Notes under the pieces: model-generated
Databases searched by the model: none
What the model saw: the letters and a program-made list of their open reading frames with translations, nothing else
Told to the model about the DNA's origin: nothing
Translations under genes and position numbers: made by a program
DNA from: Methanosphaerula subterraneus
GTDB taxonomy: Archaea; Halobacteriota; Methanomicrobia; Methanomicrobiales; Methanospirillaceae
Reading direction: 5' to 3'
Assembly: GCF_052055875.1 (NCBI RefSeq)
Contig: NZ_CP170508.1
Location: 744,001 to 808,000 of the forward strand
DNA: 64,000 nt
Shown here: positions 26,836 through 35,157 of the stretch, piece after piece
Position numbering within the stretch: the stretch's first letter is position 1
How the letters are laid out: the number at the start of each line of letters is the position of its first letter

Positions 26836-27948
26836 TTATATCACCAGGTACCGCCTGATCAGTTCGTTCGACAGATTGTACTCCTTCCCCCTGGTGATCG
26901 CCCGCAGGTTAAAGACCTCGTACTTCTTCCGTTCCAGGTACGAGAGCACCGGGAGAGCAGAGAAGGGATGACGGGTCGCGAGACGATCCATCTGATCCAG
27001 CCTGGCCCGTGTCACGGCCATCTCGACTTCATGAATCGGGGTCCTCCGCTGCTGCCAGCGGAGCCAGAGCATCTCCCCAACCATCTCTGAATCGACCGTT
27101 ACCGCACGGTTGATATCCTGCAATCCCTTGATAACGAATGGAAAGATACCGGTCCTCTGAATCTCTTCGATGAATACACTCTTCTCTTCGATCCCATACA
27201 GGGTGCCAAGGGTCGTGAGATCAACGGTCCCACCGGGGATCAGATAATGACCAATATCATGGACGACACCACCGCTCCTGAGCCGGAAGAGATTCCGGAG
27301 GTTGACGAGGTCGATCTCCAGCCGGATGTACCTGGTGAAGACATAATCTGTTTTCGGGTCGTTCCGGAGAGCATGGAGGAGATCGATATAGTACTTTTTG
27401 TACAGTCGGTTTTCTAGCCGGGGGAACCGACCGGCCCCCTCCTTCTGCAGGTACCACTCGAATAGAACCGGGTACAGTTCCCAGTCCTCAAGCATGGGCA
27501 CGATCTGGTCAACCGACCTGTGGCTGATCAGGGCTTCAAGGAATGGCCGGTCCAGTTCACCGGCAGGGATCAGTTCGCTCCTGATCCGCTGATCTGAGAT
27601 CCCGTGCTCTTTGCCATGAAGGACCAGCATCACATTGATGATATCCCATCGGGCCAGGTAGCGGGAGGTGAGCACGCCGAGCGTTCCGGGGGTGAGATCC
27701 AGTACCCGCTGGAACGAGAGGGCAAGGTTATCGGTCAGGGCCTTCTCGATCTGGTTTGGATTCAGAGCCCCGCCAGGAAATTGAAGCACCTGCGCCCGGT
27801 AATCCTCTTCTCCAATCATCCTGATGATCTGTGAAGATGACATCTGCAGCATCCGCAGGTACTGGTCCTCCGAGATCAATCGTCCCTTGCGGATCTGAAG
27901 CCTTGTGCAGACATAAATATACGCTCCAGGATGAAATATGCCGGCCAT
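26836..27948 (-). CDS. V/A-type ATP synthase subunit C
   Basis: A 370-residue all-helical protein of the V-type subunit C/d family, which forms the cup joining the rotor ring to the central stalk. Typical features are the N-terminal YICTRLQIRKGRLIS-like segment, three repeats of paired helices and EIDLVNLRNLFRLRSGGV (~225-240). The C-terminus with ERKKYEVFNLRAITRGKEY is a close match to the family. It lies 13 bp upstream of subunit D in the same operon. The start at 27948 lacks a strong ribosome binding site. Confidence 0.9.
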   Translation of the reverse strand: MAGIFHPGAYIYVCTRLQIRKGRLISEDQYLRMLQMSSSQIIRMIGEEDYRAQVLQFPGGALNPNQIEKALTDNLALSFQRVLDLTPGTLGVLTSRYLARWDIINVMLVLHGKEHGISDQRIRSELIPAGELDRPFLEALISHRSVDQIVPMLEDWELYPVLFEWYLQKEGAGRFPRLENRLYKKYYIDLLHALRNDPKTDYVFTRYIRLEIDLVNLRNLFRLRSGGVVHDIGHYLIPGGTVDLTTLGTLYGIEEKSVFIEEIQRTGIFPFVIKGLQDINRAVTVDSEMVGEMLWLRWQQRRTPIHEVEMAVTRARLDQMDRLATRHPFSALPVLSYLERKKYEVFNLRAITRGKEYNLSNELIRRYLVI

Positions 27949-28003
27949 GTGTATCGTTTCGGAGGTCTCAACTCTGATAAATCACTTGTGGTGAACCACC
28001 ACC

Positions 28004-28011
28004 AAAAAAAA
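28004..28011 (-). terminator. T-run after the 28087 exporter gene
   Basis: Eight T on the minus strand, about 75 bp past the MFS stop and before the ATP synthase genes. A GTGGT/ACCAC inverted repeat lies beside it on the ATP synthase side. Confidence 0.4.
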
Positions 28012-28086
28012 GAATGATCGCCGGCATCAGGACCTCTCCCGGCCGGGTGGATCCGTTCTGAAGGATTATGGGCTTCTCCCTTTGAT

Positions 28087-29550
28087 TCACTCTGCAGATG
28101 TGTCGTGCTGGTGATGGAGATCGCCCTTTCCCCTGAGTGCCGATACGATGATCGCCGGCACCGTGATCAGGGACGAGAGCAGAAAGGCCAGGGTAATCCC
28201 GCCGGTGAAGGTCTGCTGGACCGCGACCGGGATACTGGATCCACCGACCACGAACATCTGCATCATTTCGTCCATTGAGATGGTGCCGAGCAGGATCGGT
28301 GTCGCGAACGACATGGAGATCATCATCCCCATGTTCCCGAAGAACGCCCGGATCGAGGAGGTGACCCCCCGCCGATCCGGCGGAACCGAGGACATGATGG
28401 CGCTGGTGTTCGGCGGCTGAAAGAGCCCCGATCCAAACCCGTTGATGAAGAGGCAGGTGGCCAGGTACCAGTAGGGCGTGTCATAGTGCATCAGGGCCAG
28501 GCCGAGCAGTCCGACCAGCGATATGACCAGGCCGGCGGTGGCGATCAGCCGCGACCCATACTTGTCGGCGAGCCTGCCACCGATCGGCCCGGTGATAGTC
28601 AGCGCAATGGCAAGCGGAGCGATCATGATCGATGCCGTGAACGGGTCCTCTCCCTTGACCCCCTGGAAGAAGAGGATCAGCAGGATCATCACGGCACCCC
28701 TGCCGATGGAGTTCAGCAGCGAGCTGACCTGTCCGTACGTGAAGATCTTAATCTTGAAGAGGGAGAGGTCGATCAGGGGGGAACTGCTCTTCTGCTCCTG
28801 CCGGATGAAGGCCCAGGTACTGGCCAGACCCACAACGAGCGCCGCCAGCATCATCGGCGAGAGAAGGCCGACGATGAACCCTGCGCCGATGTAGACCATC
28901 AGGGCGATCACTGCAATCGTGAAGTAGACCATGCCCAACAGGTCGAACTGCTGGTGCCGGTCGAGATCGACAACCTCCCGTAGTTTCCATTGTGCCCAGA
29001 TGATCGCCACGATCCCAAACGGCACGTTGAAGAAGAAGTTCAGCCGCCAGTCGATCAGGGTCAGCACGCCGCCGAGGACCGGGCCGGCGACGAATGCGGC
29101 CGCCATGATCATCGAGAGGACCCCCATTGCCCTGCCCAGTTCCCCACGCGGGTAGGCGTCTGCGACGATGATCGTCCCGTTTGCGACCAGCAACGATCCG
29201 CCGATCGCCTGGATCACCCGGAACCCTATCAACTGGGTGATATCGGTTGATAGACCACAGAGGATCGAGCCGACGGTGAAGGTGACCAGCCCCCAGACAT
29301 AGAGCCGCTTTCTTCCGTAGATGTCGGCGAGCCGGCCCCAGGCCGGGGCCAGGATGGTGGTGATCAGCATGTACACGATCAGCGCCCACATCACCCCGAA
29401 GAGGGTGGTGTGCAGCTGCACCATGATCGTCGGCAGCGCGATGATCAGGGTCGAGCCGTTCAGCACGCCGACCAGCGTGCCGAGCGCGGCGATGGCCAGG
29501 GCGACCTTTTTGTACTGCTCATCGCTGGTGTTGTCAGCAAGGCGATTCAT
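28087..29550 (-). CDS. MFS drug exporter, DHA2 type, MarR-linked
   Basis: A 487-residue exporter with about 14 helices. Motif A reads AWGRLADIYGRKRLYVWG (~70-88), motif B RVIQAIGGSLLVANGTIIVA and motif C GPVLGGVLTLIDWRLNFFFN. The pattern matches EmrB/QacA drug:H+ antiporters. It overlaps the upstream MarR gene by 4 bp (ATGA), a classic regulator-exporter operon, so expression is likely induced by a compound sensed by the MarR protein. The substrate is unknown. Confidence 0.93.
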   Translation of the reverse strand: MNRLADNTSDEQYKKVALAIAALGTLVGVLNGSTLIIALPTIMVQLHTTLFGVMWALIVYMLITTILAPAWGRLADIYGRKRLYVWGLVTFTVGSILCGLSTDITQLIGFRVIQAIGGSLLVANGTIIVADAYPRGELGRAMGVLSMIMAAAFVAGPVLGGVLTLIDWRLNFFFNVPFGIVAIIWAQWKLREVVDLDRHQQFDLLGMVYFTIAVIALMVYIGAGFIVGLLSPMMLAALVVGLASTWAFIRQEQKSSSPLIDLSLFKIKIFTYGQVSSLLNSIGRGAVMILLILFFQGVKGEDPFTASIMIAPLAIALTITGPIGGRLADKYGSRLIATAGLVISLVGLLGLALMHYDTPYWYLATCLFINGFGSGLFQPPNTSAIMSSVPPDRRGVTSSIRAFFGNMGMMISMSFATPILLGTISMDEMMQMFVVGGSSIPVAVQQTFTGGITLAFLLSSLITVPAIIVSALRGKGDLHHQHDTSAE

Positions 29551-30095
29551 TCCCCACCATCCTCACCCTGAGACCCGAGCTCTCCGGTCTGGATCTCCCG
29601 TGTTCTCTCGTTCTCTCCGGTCATGATCGTACGACTCCTTTCGTTCAGGGTACACTCCACCTTATCCACATTCTTCACCATACGGTCGAACATCTCCACC
29701 AGCAGGATCCGCTCTTCATCCGAAAATCCATCCAGGTACACCTCGGTCAGTACCTCAATCATCTCGGTCGTCCTTGGGCACAGTGCCCGACCTTTCTCAG
29801 TCAGAAAGACACGATAGGCACGTCTGTCAGTGCTGTCCCTCTCCCGGTATGCAAATCCTCCCTCGATCAGTCCCCTGACCATGCGGGTGGATACTGCCTT
29901 GTCAACCCGGAGAGTCCTTGCCAGCTCCTCGAGCCGGACACCGTCCTTGTGGAACAGAACCATCAGAAAAGGGTGATGCCCGGGGCTCAGCCCGTACGGG
30001 CTCAGTTCCTTTGCCATATAGCGTCGCTTGAACCAGTACAGGTAGGCTAACTTTCTGATCAGATGGATCGATCTCAAATCAAGTTGATCTGTCAA
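29547..30095 (-). CDS. MarR family transcriptional regulator
   Basis: A 182-residue winged-HTH protein. Helices DLRSIHLIRKLAYLYWFKRR (dimer arm), LSPGHHPFLMVLFHKDGVRLEELARTL and the recognition part VDKAVSTRMVRGLIEGGFAYRERDSTDRRAYRVFLT match MarR. The C-terminal ~40 residues are a charged tail beyond the usual family length. The start is TTG at 30095, 8 nt after AAGGTG; no ATG is available. A perfect 6-bp inverted repeat (AGTTGA/TCAACT) covers the start codon and may be its own operator. It is expected to repress the exporter gene coupled downstream. Confidence 0.92.
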   Translation of the reverse strand: MTDQLDLRSIHLIRKLAYLYWFKRRYMAKELSPYGLSPGHHPFLMVLFHKDGVRLEELARTLRVDKAVSTRMVRGLIEGGFAYRERDSTDRRAYRVFLTEKGRALCPRTTEMIEVLTEVYLDGFSDEERILLVEMFDRMVKNVDKVECTLNERSRTIMTGENERTREIQTGELGSQGEDGGE

Positions 30096-30097
30096 CT
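30082..30097. promoter_or_regulatory. Inverted repeat over the MarR start, possible operator
   Basis: AGTTGA-TCTG-TCAACT, a perfect 6-bp palindrome with a 4-bp spacer, overlaps the TTG start codon of the MarR gene. Size and symmetry suit a MarR dimer site, though it lies partly inside the coding sequence. Confidence 0.4.
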
Positions 30098-30268
30098 ATC
30101 GTACACCTTTGCAGATAGGACGGATAAGCGTTAGGGTGGTGACAGTGAACCTGCCCGTTTAAACGAAGTCCAGAAGAGGGGGCCTGTCAGATTCCCCGTC
30201 GTACGCGGTGTCAGCCCGAGAAAGGTGAGAGGGGTTCGGATGAATCCTCCGACGATCCCCACTCCCGC

Positions 30269-30913
30269 TCATTCGAGCAGGACCAGCCCGAAGTAGATGG
30301 GGGGATCTTCACGTCCGGTCAGCACCTCGATCGAGAGGCCGGCGTTTCGGACCGTCTCAAAGACATCGATCCCGAGGGCTTCCATCGAGGGGCGCATCAT
30401 CTTCTTCTGCCGGCATCTGACGGCATCGAAGGCGGTCGGGGTGGTGCCCGCATCCAGCATCTCCTGCGCCACGCAGGTCGAGCAGAGAGCACACGGCGAG
30501 GCACCCATTCCAAACGCACGATAGTAGCCGGCGAGGAAGGCGGTCCTCTCCAGATCGGCGATCGTCCGCTGAACAGTCCGAAGAATCTCACCACGCGAAA
30601 GGGGAAGGCCATCCGGCCCGGGGGGGAAGGTGGCGGTATCGAACCGGGCAAGAACCGCGGTTCGATACTCCGCGGTCATGGCCCTGGTCTCTGCAGTCGA
30701 AGGGACGAATGGGGGGCAGCAGAAGTGGGTACCATATGCGGCACAGCCAAACCTGCACCTGAAGCGCGTCCATTCTCTGACCGCGATCTTCTCTGCAGGG
30801 ATTCGGGTCAGGTCATTGTGAATTGTTCGAAGTGCCCCAAAGATTGCCACATTCTCCTGGTCCCGAGGGGCCGTCCGTCGGCTGTTATTTCTGCTGCCGC
30901 TCTCCTCCATCAT
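30269..30913 (-). CDS. DUF2284 predicted metal-binding protein
   Basis: A 214-residue Cys-rich protein. Motifs are RFRCRFGCAAYGTHFCCPPFVPS (shown here as one loop with four Cys, ~49-70), then MGASPCALCSTCVAQEMLDA (~135-155) and DAVRCRQKKMMRPSMEALGIDVF near the end. This matches DUF2284, thought to bind a metal or iron-sulfur cluster. No reaction is known. The gene stands alone. The start is the first ATG of an ATGATG pair; a GTG three codons upstream is in frame. Confidence 0.83.
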   Translation of the reverse strand: MMEESGSRNNSRRTAPRDQENVAIFGALRTIHNDLTRIPAEKIAVREWTRFRCRFGCAAYGTHFCCPPFVPSTAETRAMTAEYRTAVLARFDTATFPPGPDGLPLSRGEILRTVQRTIADLERTAFLAGYYRAFGMGASPCALCSTCVAQEMLDAGTTPTAFDAVRCRQKKMMRPSMEALGIDVFETVRNAGLSIEVLTGREDPPIYFGLVLLE

Positions 30914-31002
30914 AACCACCACTGTACTCTACTCCCTGATAGAGGATCTGATCTGTGACCTGATATCAGATCAAATACCAGTCGAATCCAGACATATCGG
31001 TT

Positions 31003-31353
31003 TCATCGACGTCTTCTAATGAGATAGAACCCGGTGAGAACTACAACACCAGCCAGCAATGAGACCACGATCAGCGAGGAGGGGGTTACTGTGAGCGAAA
31101 TCCAGGTCGGCCCGAAGGCCATGTCCCGGGGTCCCGGCATCATCGTGCTGTTGCTCTGGATCAGAACGAGGGTGATCACCGGTTCAGCGGTTCCGCTGGC
31201 GTTCATCATTTTTTCAGATGGCCAGAGTTGAAGAGTCTGGTTCACCGGGACGGGTGTGGGGGTCTGGGATGATTGAAGATCTGCCGCACCGCAGACGGTG
31301 GTAGAGAGAAGCAGCCCAATGAAGACTGCGATAACAGACTTCCAGTAGTTCAT
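31003..31353 (-). CDS. Small secreted protein with C-terminal anchor
   Basis: A 116-residue protein with a signal peptide (1-23, VCGAA), a Thr/Pro/Gln-rich extracellular stretch, a hydrophobic beta-like region and a C-terminal transmembrane helix (~90-110) ending in YLIRRRR. This is the architecture of a small cell-surface protein held by a C-terminal anchor. No family was recognised. It is followed on the same strand by intergenic sequence and is probably monocistronic. Confidence 0.6.
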   Translation of the reverse strand: MNYWKSVIAVFIGLLLSTTVCGAADLQSSQTPTPVPVNQTLQLWPSEKMMNASGTAEPVITLVLIQSNSTMMPGPRDMAFGPTWISLTVTPSSLIVVSLLAGVVVLTGFYLIRRRR

Positions 31354-31438
31354 ACGTTCGGATTCGGTACAGAGATGATAATTGTTTGCCAGACAGTACC
31401 CCAGGGACCCGGCGGTCTCCTTCCAGAACGAACGTTCC

Positions 31439-32575
31439 CTAACTGACCGGAAGCGAGGAGTGAGTGGGCGGGAGCTGCGGGGTGGCGATCCCCTGCTGAG
31501 AGGTGATTCCCGTCCCCGGGGTTGGGGTCACCGTCGCAGCCGGCACCGATGATGACCGGGTGTCCAGTGTGGCCTGGGTGACCGCCACCGTCCAGCCCCC
31601 TTCGCCGGTCACGGTCATCAGGTAGGTGCTGTTCTCAGGAACTGTCAGCATCTCCGATTCCTGCTGCGATCCCGTGGAAGAGACCTTTCCAAGGACCATA
31701 CCTGTCCGGTCACGGATTTCGGCGATCACACCGGGGCTTGCTTCGGCTGTGGCACTCAATCGCACCTCCCCTGGTGACAGGGTGAAGAACTCACTGGCAT
31801 AATTCCCTTCACCAGCCCAGGTCAACTGCCCGGTCTGATGTCCGTTCGCCGGCACCGGGATTGTCACAACCTGGCTGGAGACCGGGGTGACCCCGGGAGT
31901 GCCACCTGTTGTCGTGGAAAAGGAAGACACTCTGGTCGGAGTCGCATTCGTGGATGCTGGGAGTGAACTCGCATTCGGGAGTCCTGCCGGGACAACCGGC
32001 AGCTGGGTTCCGGGCGTCAGAGAAGCGATTGAGGTGATGACCGTGGTCTGTCGAACGATCGAAGGTGTACTACTATCACCGGGTAATGGTGCCAGCAGTG
32101 TTGTTACCGGGACAGTCGTAGCCAAAACGATGGGCAATGGGAGAGATGTGGGGATGGTGGTAACCCTGGTTGAACTGGCGTTGATACCACCACCCGGCGA
32201 CACCACGATGCCGGCCGAGGGCGGGAGCTGATGGGTGTGCTGCTCCCCCGATAAGAGACCGCCAGGAAGTGACAGCAGCACAAAGAGCAGGACAGCAACG
32301 ATTGAGATCACCCCGATCACCACCGGACTGTCCAACCGCAGTTTTTTGGATGTGAACTGGTAGTCACACGCCTCGCATCGGTCGGCACCTCCCAGGTTCC
32401 GGTGTCCGCAGTTTCTGCACCGTCTAAAAACGTCAGAATCCGGCCGGTCCACCCCGGTAACCGGCACCGGCGGCAAGTCTTCAGCAGTGGGCAGGATTCG
32501 CAGATCCCTGTTGCACGATGGGCAGAACGACCATCCCGGTAGGACCGTAGTACCACATCCAGGACACTGTTTCAT
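31439..32575 (-). CDS. Double zinc-ribbon membrane protein with secreted Ser/Thr-rich domain
   Basis: A 378-residue protein. An N-terminal zinc ribbon (CPGCGTTVLPGWSFCPSC, residues 4-21) and a second ribbon (CRNCGHRNLGGADRCEAC, ~53-70) face the cytoplasm. A transmembrane helix (~83-105) leads to a Ser/Thr/Val/Pro-rich outside region (~110-240), followed by a beta domain (~245-345) resembling bacterial pre-peptidase C-terminal folds. It is the first of several proteins in 31-42 kb that begin with the same MK-x-CP-x-CG head. Function unknown; an envelope-spanning sensor or anchor is an inference. Confidence 0.7.
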   Translation of the reverse strand: MKQCPGCGTTVLPGWSFCPSCNRDLRILPTAEDLPPVPVTGVDRPDSDVFRRCRNCGHRNLGGADRCEACDYQFTSKKLRLDSPVVIGVISIVAVLLFVLLSLPGGLLSGEQHTHQLPPSAGIVVSPGGGINASSTRVTTIPTSLPLPIVLATTVPVTTLLAPLPGDSSTPSIVRQTTVITSIASLTPGTQLPVVPAGLPNASSLPASTNATPTRVSSFSTTTGGTPGVTPVSSQVVTIPVPANGHQTGQLTWAGEGNYASEFFTLSPGEVRLSATAEASPGVIAEIRDRTGMVLGKVSSTGSQQESEMLTVPENSTYLMTVTGEGGWTVAVTQATLDTRSSSVPAATVTPTPGTGITSQQGIATPQLPPTHSSLPVS

Positions 32576-33114
32576 CGGATCACTTCCATCAACGGTTGTT
32601 ATTCAAGGACAATGAACGTTTGGAACAGGGCCCCCTTCTGACCAGGCCGGCAGATCGGATCCCGGGGTTGGGTTCCCGAATAGAGTTCCCCGGATCGGGT
32701 TCCCCGAATCAAAGAGGAATCTATATCATCCCGGCCACTTCTGATTCATACAGAGGGTTGTAACACTCATAGTGCTAAGCCCTAGGTTTTTTTGAGATTC
32801 TGCGTTTTTACCATTCTATTCTTAATTTCAGGAGGGGTATGGCGTCAGATTAGAGGTATAAAAAGAGAGATTTTTATGAGGCGCGCATTATCGTCCAATA
32901 TATTACGGGGGGTCGTCACTATGGTGCGCCCAGCTTTCCTGGGTCTGACCCCCGAAATTTATCTATCGCGACCAGACCACACGACCGAGCGGGACAGCGT
33001 TGACCTGGGCGACAGCATAAAGGGTGGATATTCTATATATCCCCCAATTTGAGAGTGTATAAATACCTATGAGTGATACTACTACCTGATTTCCGAGATC
33101 GTGAGGTTCGGGAT
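32576..33114. other. Intergenic region upstream of the Panacea gene
   Basis: No supported gene; one 86-codon plus frame (32792-33052) lacks a family match and a ribosome binding site. The left part has imperfect repeats of gggttcccgaat around 32655-32712. The right part contains the TATA box described separately. Confidence 0.45.
33058..33066 (+). promoter_or_regulatory. TATA box of the Panacea-PIN pair
   Basis: TATAAATAC, a strong archaeal TATA match, lies about 50 bp before ATG 33115. Transcription would begin near 33090, leaving a leader of about 25 nt that includes GAGGT. This also argues against the upstream GTG at 33073 as start. Confidence 0.55.
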
Positions 33115-34116
33115 ATGCCATTGAAGAAGCTTCATTCGTTACTCTATGCCATGGAACAGGTCCCTGATATAGGTAAAACCAAACTTGTGAAGTTCATCTT
33201 CTTAGCCGATCTGATCAGTATTAACCAGCGAGGAATCCCGATCTTTCCAAACCCGGCATATATCCGAATGCCCATGGGCCCAGTCGATCAATTTGCGTTC
33301 TTGATGGCCGGAGAATCAAACGCATTTTTTTCAGTTACTGCTCCTAAGGCCATCATTGCTTTCAATGGAGCCTTCCACCCACGGGGCCAAAAAAAGTCTC
33401 GAAAAAAGGTACCCCCCCAGAGTACAAAATTTACGCCGAGGGTAAAGGCCGACCCCTCTTATTTCAGCACATATGAAAAAGTCCTCTTCGACTCAGTGTT
33501 AAAGGTTCTTCGATATCGCACGGCAAGCGAAATCAGCAATATCACTCATCATCTCCGCCTCTGGGAAGATTATAATGATGGGGATGTAATCCCGATTGGT
33601 GCACTCAAGTTGGATCAGAGGGAAATGGAATTTCTCAGGAGCAATGGATTCTTCTTTGACTGCTTCACGAGACAGTTTTGTCAAGAGATCCTGCGTGATG
33701 CAGAACAACTGAAAACTCTTGTCGCCCCGCTGGACCTCGAGCATGTGAACGCCACAATGTTGAAACTGGATCAGTTGATTCGGACTTATCCAGTTACGGA
33801 GCTGGAGTCGTTCTATGACGCTTATCTCTCATGGGATGATACTTATCGTCTTGCTCTCACCTGTGATCCTACACAGCTCCCCCCCCTTGCAGAAATGGGA
33901 AGCGAGGCGCTCTGCACATATGTCATCGGGAAGGAGATGGACTGTGTCAGCAAGCCTGAGCTCGACGAGTTTGCCGAGTCCTTCATATGTAAGGTCGAAA
34001 CGATACGGTATTCCCTCCTCGAACAATGCAAATACACGATTGCAGCAGATGATGATGTTCAGGAGTATGTCGAGAGAGCGATGCGAATATCATGTGATAT
34101 CGCTCTAAATCACTGA
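33115..34116 (+). CDS. Panacea (DUF4065) domain protein, probable antitoxin
   Basis: A 333-residue protein. Residues ~1-75 hold the Panacea/SocA signature: KKLHSLLYAMEQ, then GKTKLVKFIFLADLISINQR and the conserved turn YIRMPMGPVDQFAFLM. The domain continues to ~180 and is followed by an unusual helical extension of ~150 residues without a known motif. Panacea domains are known as antitoxin modules that pair with very diverse toxins. Here the partner is a PIN-like gene 16 bp downstream. ATG 33115 has GAGGT upstream and lies at the right distance from a TATA box. AT-rich composition suggests transfer. Confidence 0.78.
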   Translation: MPLKKLHSLLYAMEQVPDIGKTKLVKFIFLADLISINQRGIPIFPNPAYIRMPMGPVDQFAFLMAGESNAFFSVTAPKAIIAFNGAFHPRGQKKSRKKVPPQSTKFTPRVKADPSYFSTYEKVLFDSVLKVLRYRTASEISNITHHLRLWEDYNDGDVIPIGALKLDQREMEFLRSNGFFFDCFTRQFCQEILRDAEQLKTLVAPLDLEHVNATMLKLDQLIRTYPVTELESFYDAYLSWDDTYRLALTCDPTQLPPLAEMGSEALCTYVIGKEMDCVSKPELDEFAESFICKVETIRYSLLEQCKYTIAADDDVQEYVERAMRISCDIALNH

Positions 34117-34132
34117 CCTTGGGGGGAGTTGA

Positions 34133-34768
34133 CTGCCATTTTTTCTCGATAGTAATGTTGTAATTGGATTCTATTTTGGAACAGCAGATGGCTGGGGGCC
34201 GGCTTCAACTCGAGTACTCCAGGCCCCGGAAAAGAAATTCACCAGTTCAACGGTCTGGGGCGAGTGCTTTGGAATTGATGGTGGGGGGCGCTGTAAAACA
34301 GTTCGGGAGATCATCGTCCGGGAATTCCGACGGGCGATAGCATCTCTCAAAAGAGAAGAGACTGTTGAAGATCTCATGCTTTCTGCCGGGGCGTGGCGCA
34401 TTTTTCCTATCCTTTCCGATTTTTTCGAATCGTATGAGTCCTACCCTGCTTCGATGGTGATTGGGCAGTTGCAGACGATGAAGGAGACCTATGAGAAGGA
34501 GTGCATTTCACATCAAACCACTTTGCACGATCAAGCAGTAATCACTGTACATACGCGAAGAGTGCCCTATCAGGTACAATGGGATCTCCTGAAAAAATGT
34601 ATGGACGATCTCGATGATATCGAGGTAATCCTCGACGCACACGATCTCGCGATTCTGGAGGGCGATATTACTTTTTTTTCTGGAGATATGGACCATATCG
34701 TCTCGAATAGAGATTCGATACTACGTCATACCCAGATCGAGAAGATCGTGTATCTTGGCGACGTATAG
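34133..34768 (+). CDS. PIN-domain-like ribonuclease, probable toxin; start disturbed by a T6 run
   Basis: A 211-codon frame from CTG 34133. The N-terminus PFFLDSNVVIGFYFG carries the first PIN acidic residue; STVWGECFG has the conserved Glu; the C-terminal part ILDAHDLAILEGDITFFSGD, followed by MDHI, supplies further Asp residues, as in VapC-type nucleases. There is no ATG, GTG or TTG before 34376. If the T6 run at 34139-34144 were T5, a TTG at 34129 would open MTAIFLDSN, the usual PIN start. The choices are a CTG start (GGGGGGAG 4 nt upstream), slippage, or inactivation. It follows a Panacea gene by 16 bp. Confidence 0.68.
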   Translation: MPFFLDSNVVIGFYFGTADGWGPASTRVLQAPEKKFTSSTVWGECFGIDGGGRCKTVREIIVREFRRAIASLKREETVEDLMLSAGAWRIFPILSDFFESYESYPASMVIGQLQTMKETYEKECISHQTTLHDQAVITVHTRRVPYQVQWDLLKKCMDDLDDIEVILDAHDLAILEGDITFFSGDMDHIVSNRDSILRHTQIEKIVYLGDV

Positions 34769-34900
34769 AGATATACCTGATAAAAGGACTCTAAGACCCA
34801 ATGAGCCCCCTTGACAGGTTATTCTGAATTTGATCTCAACATCTACGGTCGAGAGGGTCGCCGGCACTGCAGATGAGCATTTCGATATGGCCCGGCCGGT

Positions 34901-35092
34901 TTACCAGCGGGTTTCAGCAGTCAGGCGACGGAATACCCAGAAGAAACCGAAGATTGAGATCAGGAGGATAAAGGCGTTGCCGATTATCGAAGTGTCACCA
35001 AATAAATTAAAAAATGATGTTGCCATAAAATTTCCCAATACCCCCATCAATATCCCGAGAAGAAACCCATATCCTTTTTCATCGTTCCGCAT
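34901..35092 (-). CDS. Small two-helix membrane protein
   Basis: A 63-residue protein with two hydrophobic helices (about 8-27 and 36-55) and a basic C-terminus (FRRLTAETRW). AAGGAGATG lies 4 nt before the ATG, a strong ribosome binding site. AT-rich like its neighbours. No family was recognised. Confidence 0.6.
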   Translation of the reverse strand: MRNDEKGYGFLLGILMGVLGNFMATSFFNLFGDTSIIGNAFILLISIFGFFWVFRRLTAETRW

Positions 35093-35157
35093 TTTACATC
35101 TCCTTTGTTTCTGACATCACTTCGGCAAGGCTGCCTTTCTGAGCAAGCAATAGAAAA

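Noticed and set aside
28721..29389. Minus-strand frame of 213 codons inside the 28087 exporter
   Set aside because: Arg/Gly/Asp-rich out-of-frame reading of a clear transporter gene.
32655..32712. Short repeats of gggttcccgaat, considered as a CRISPR or att remnant
   Set aside because: Only two to three imperfect units with irregular spacing; no spacers of even length and no cas genes in the window.
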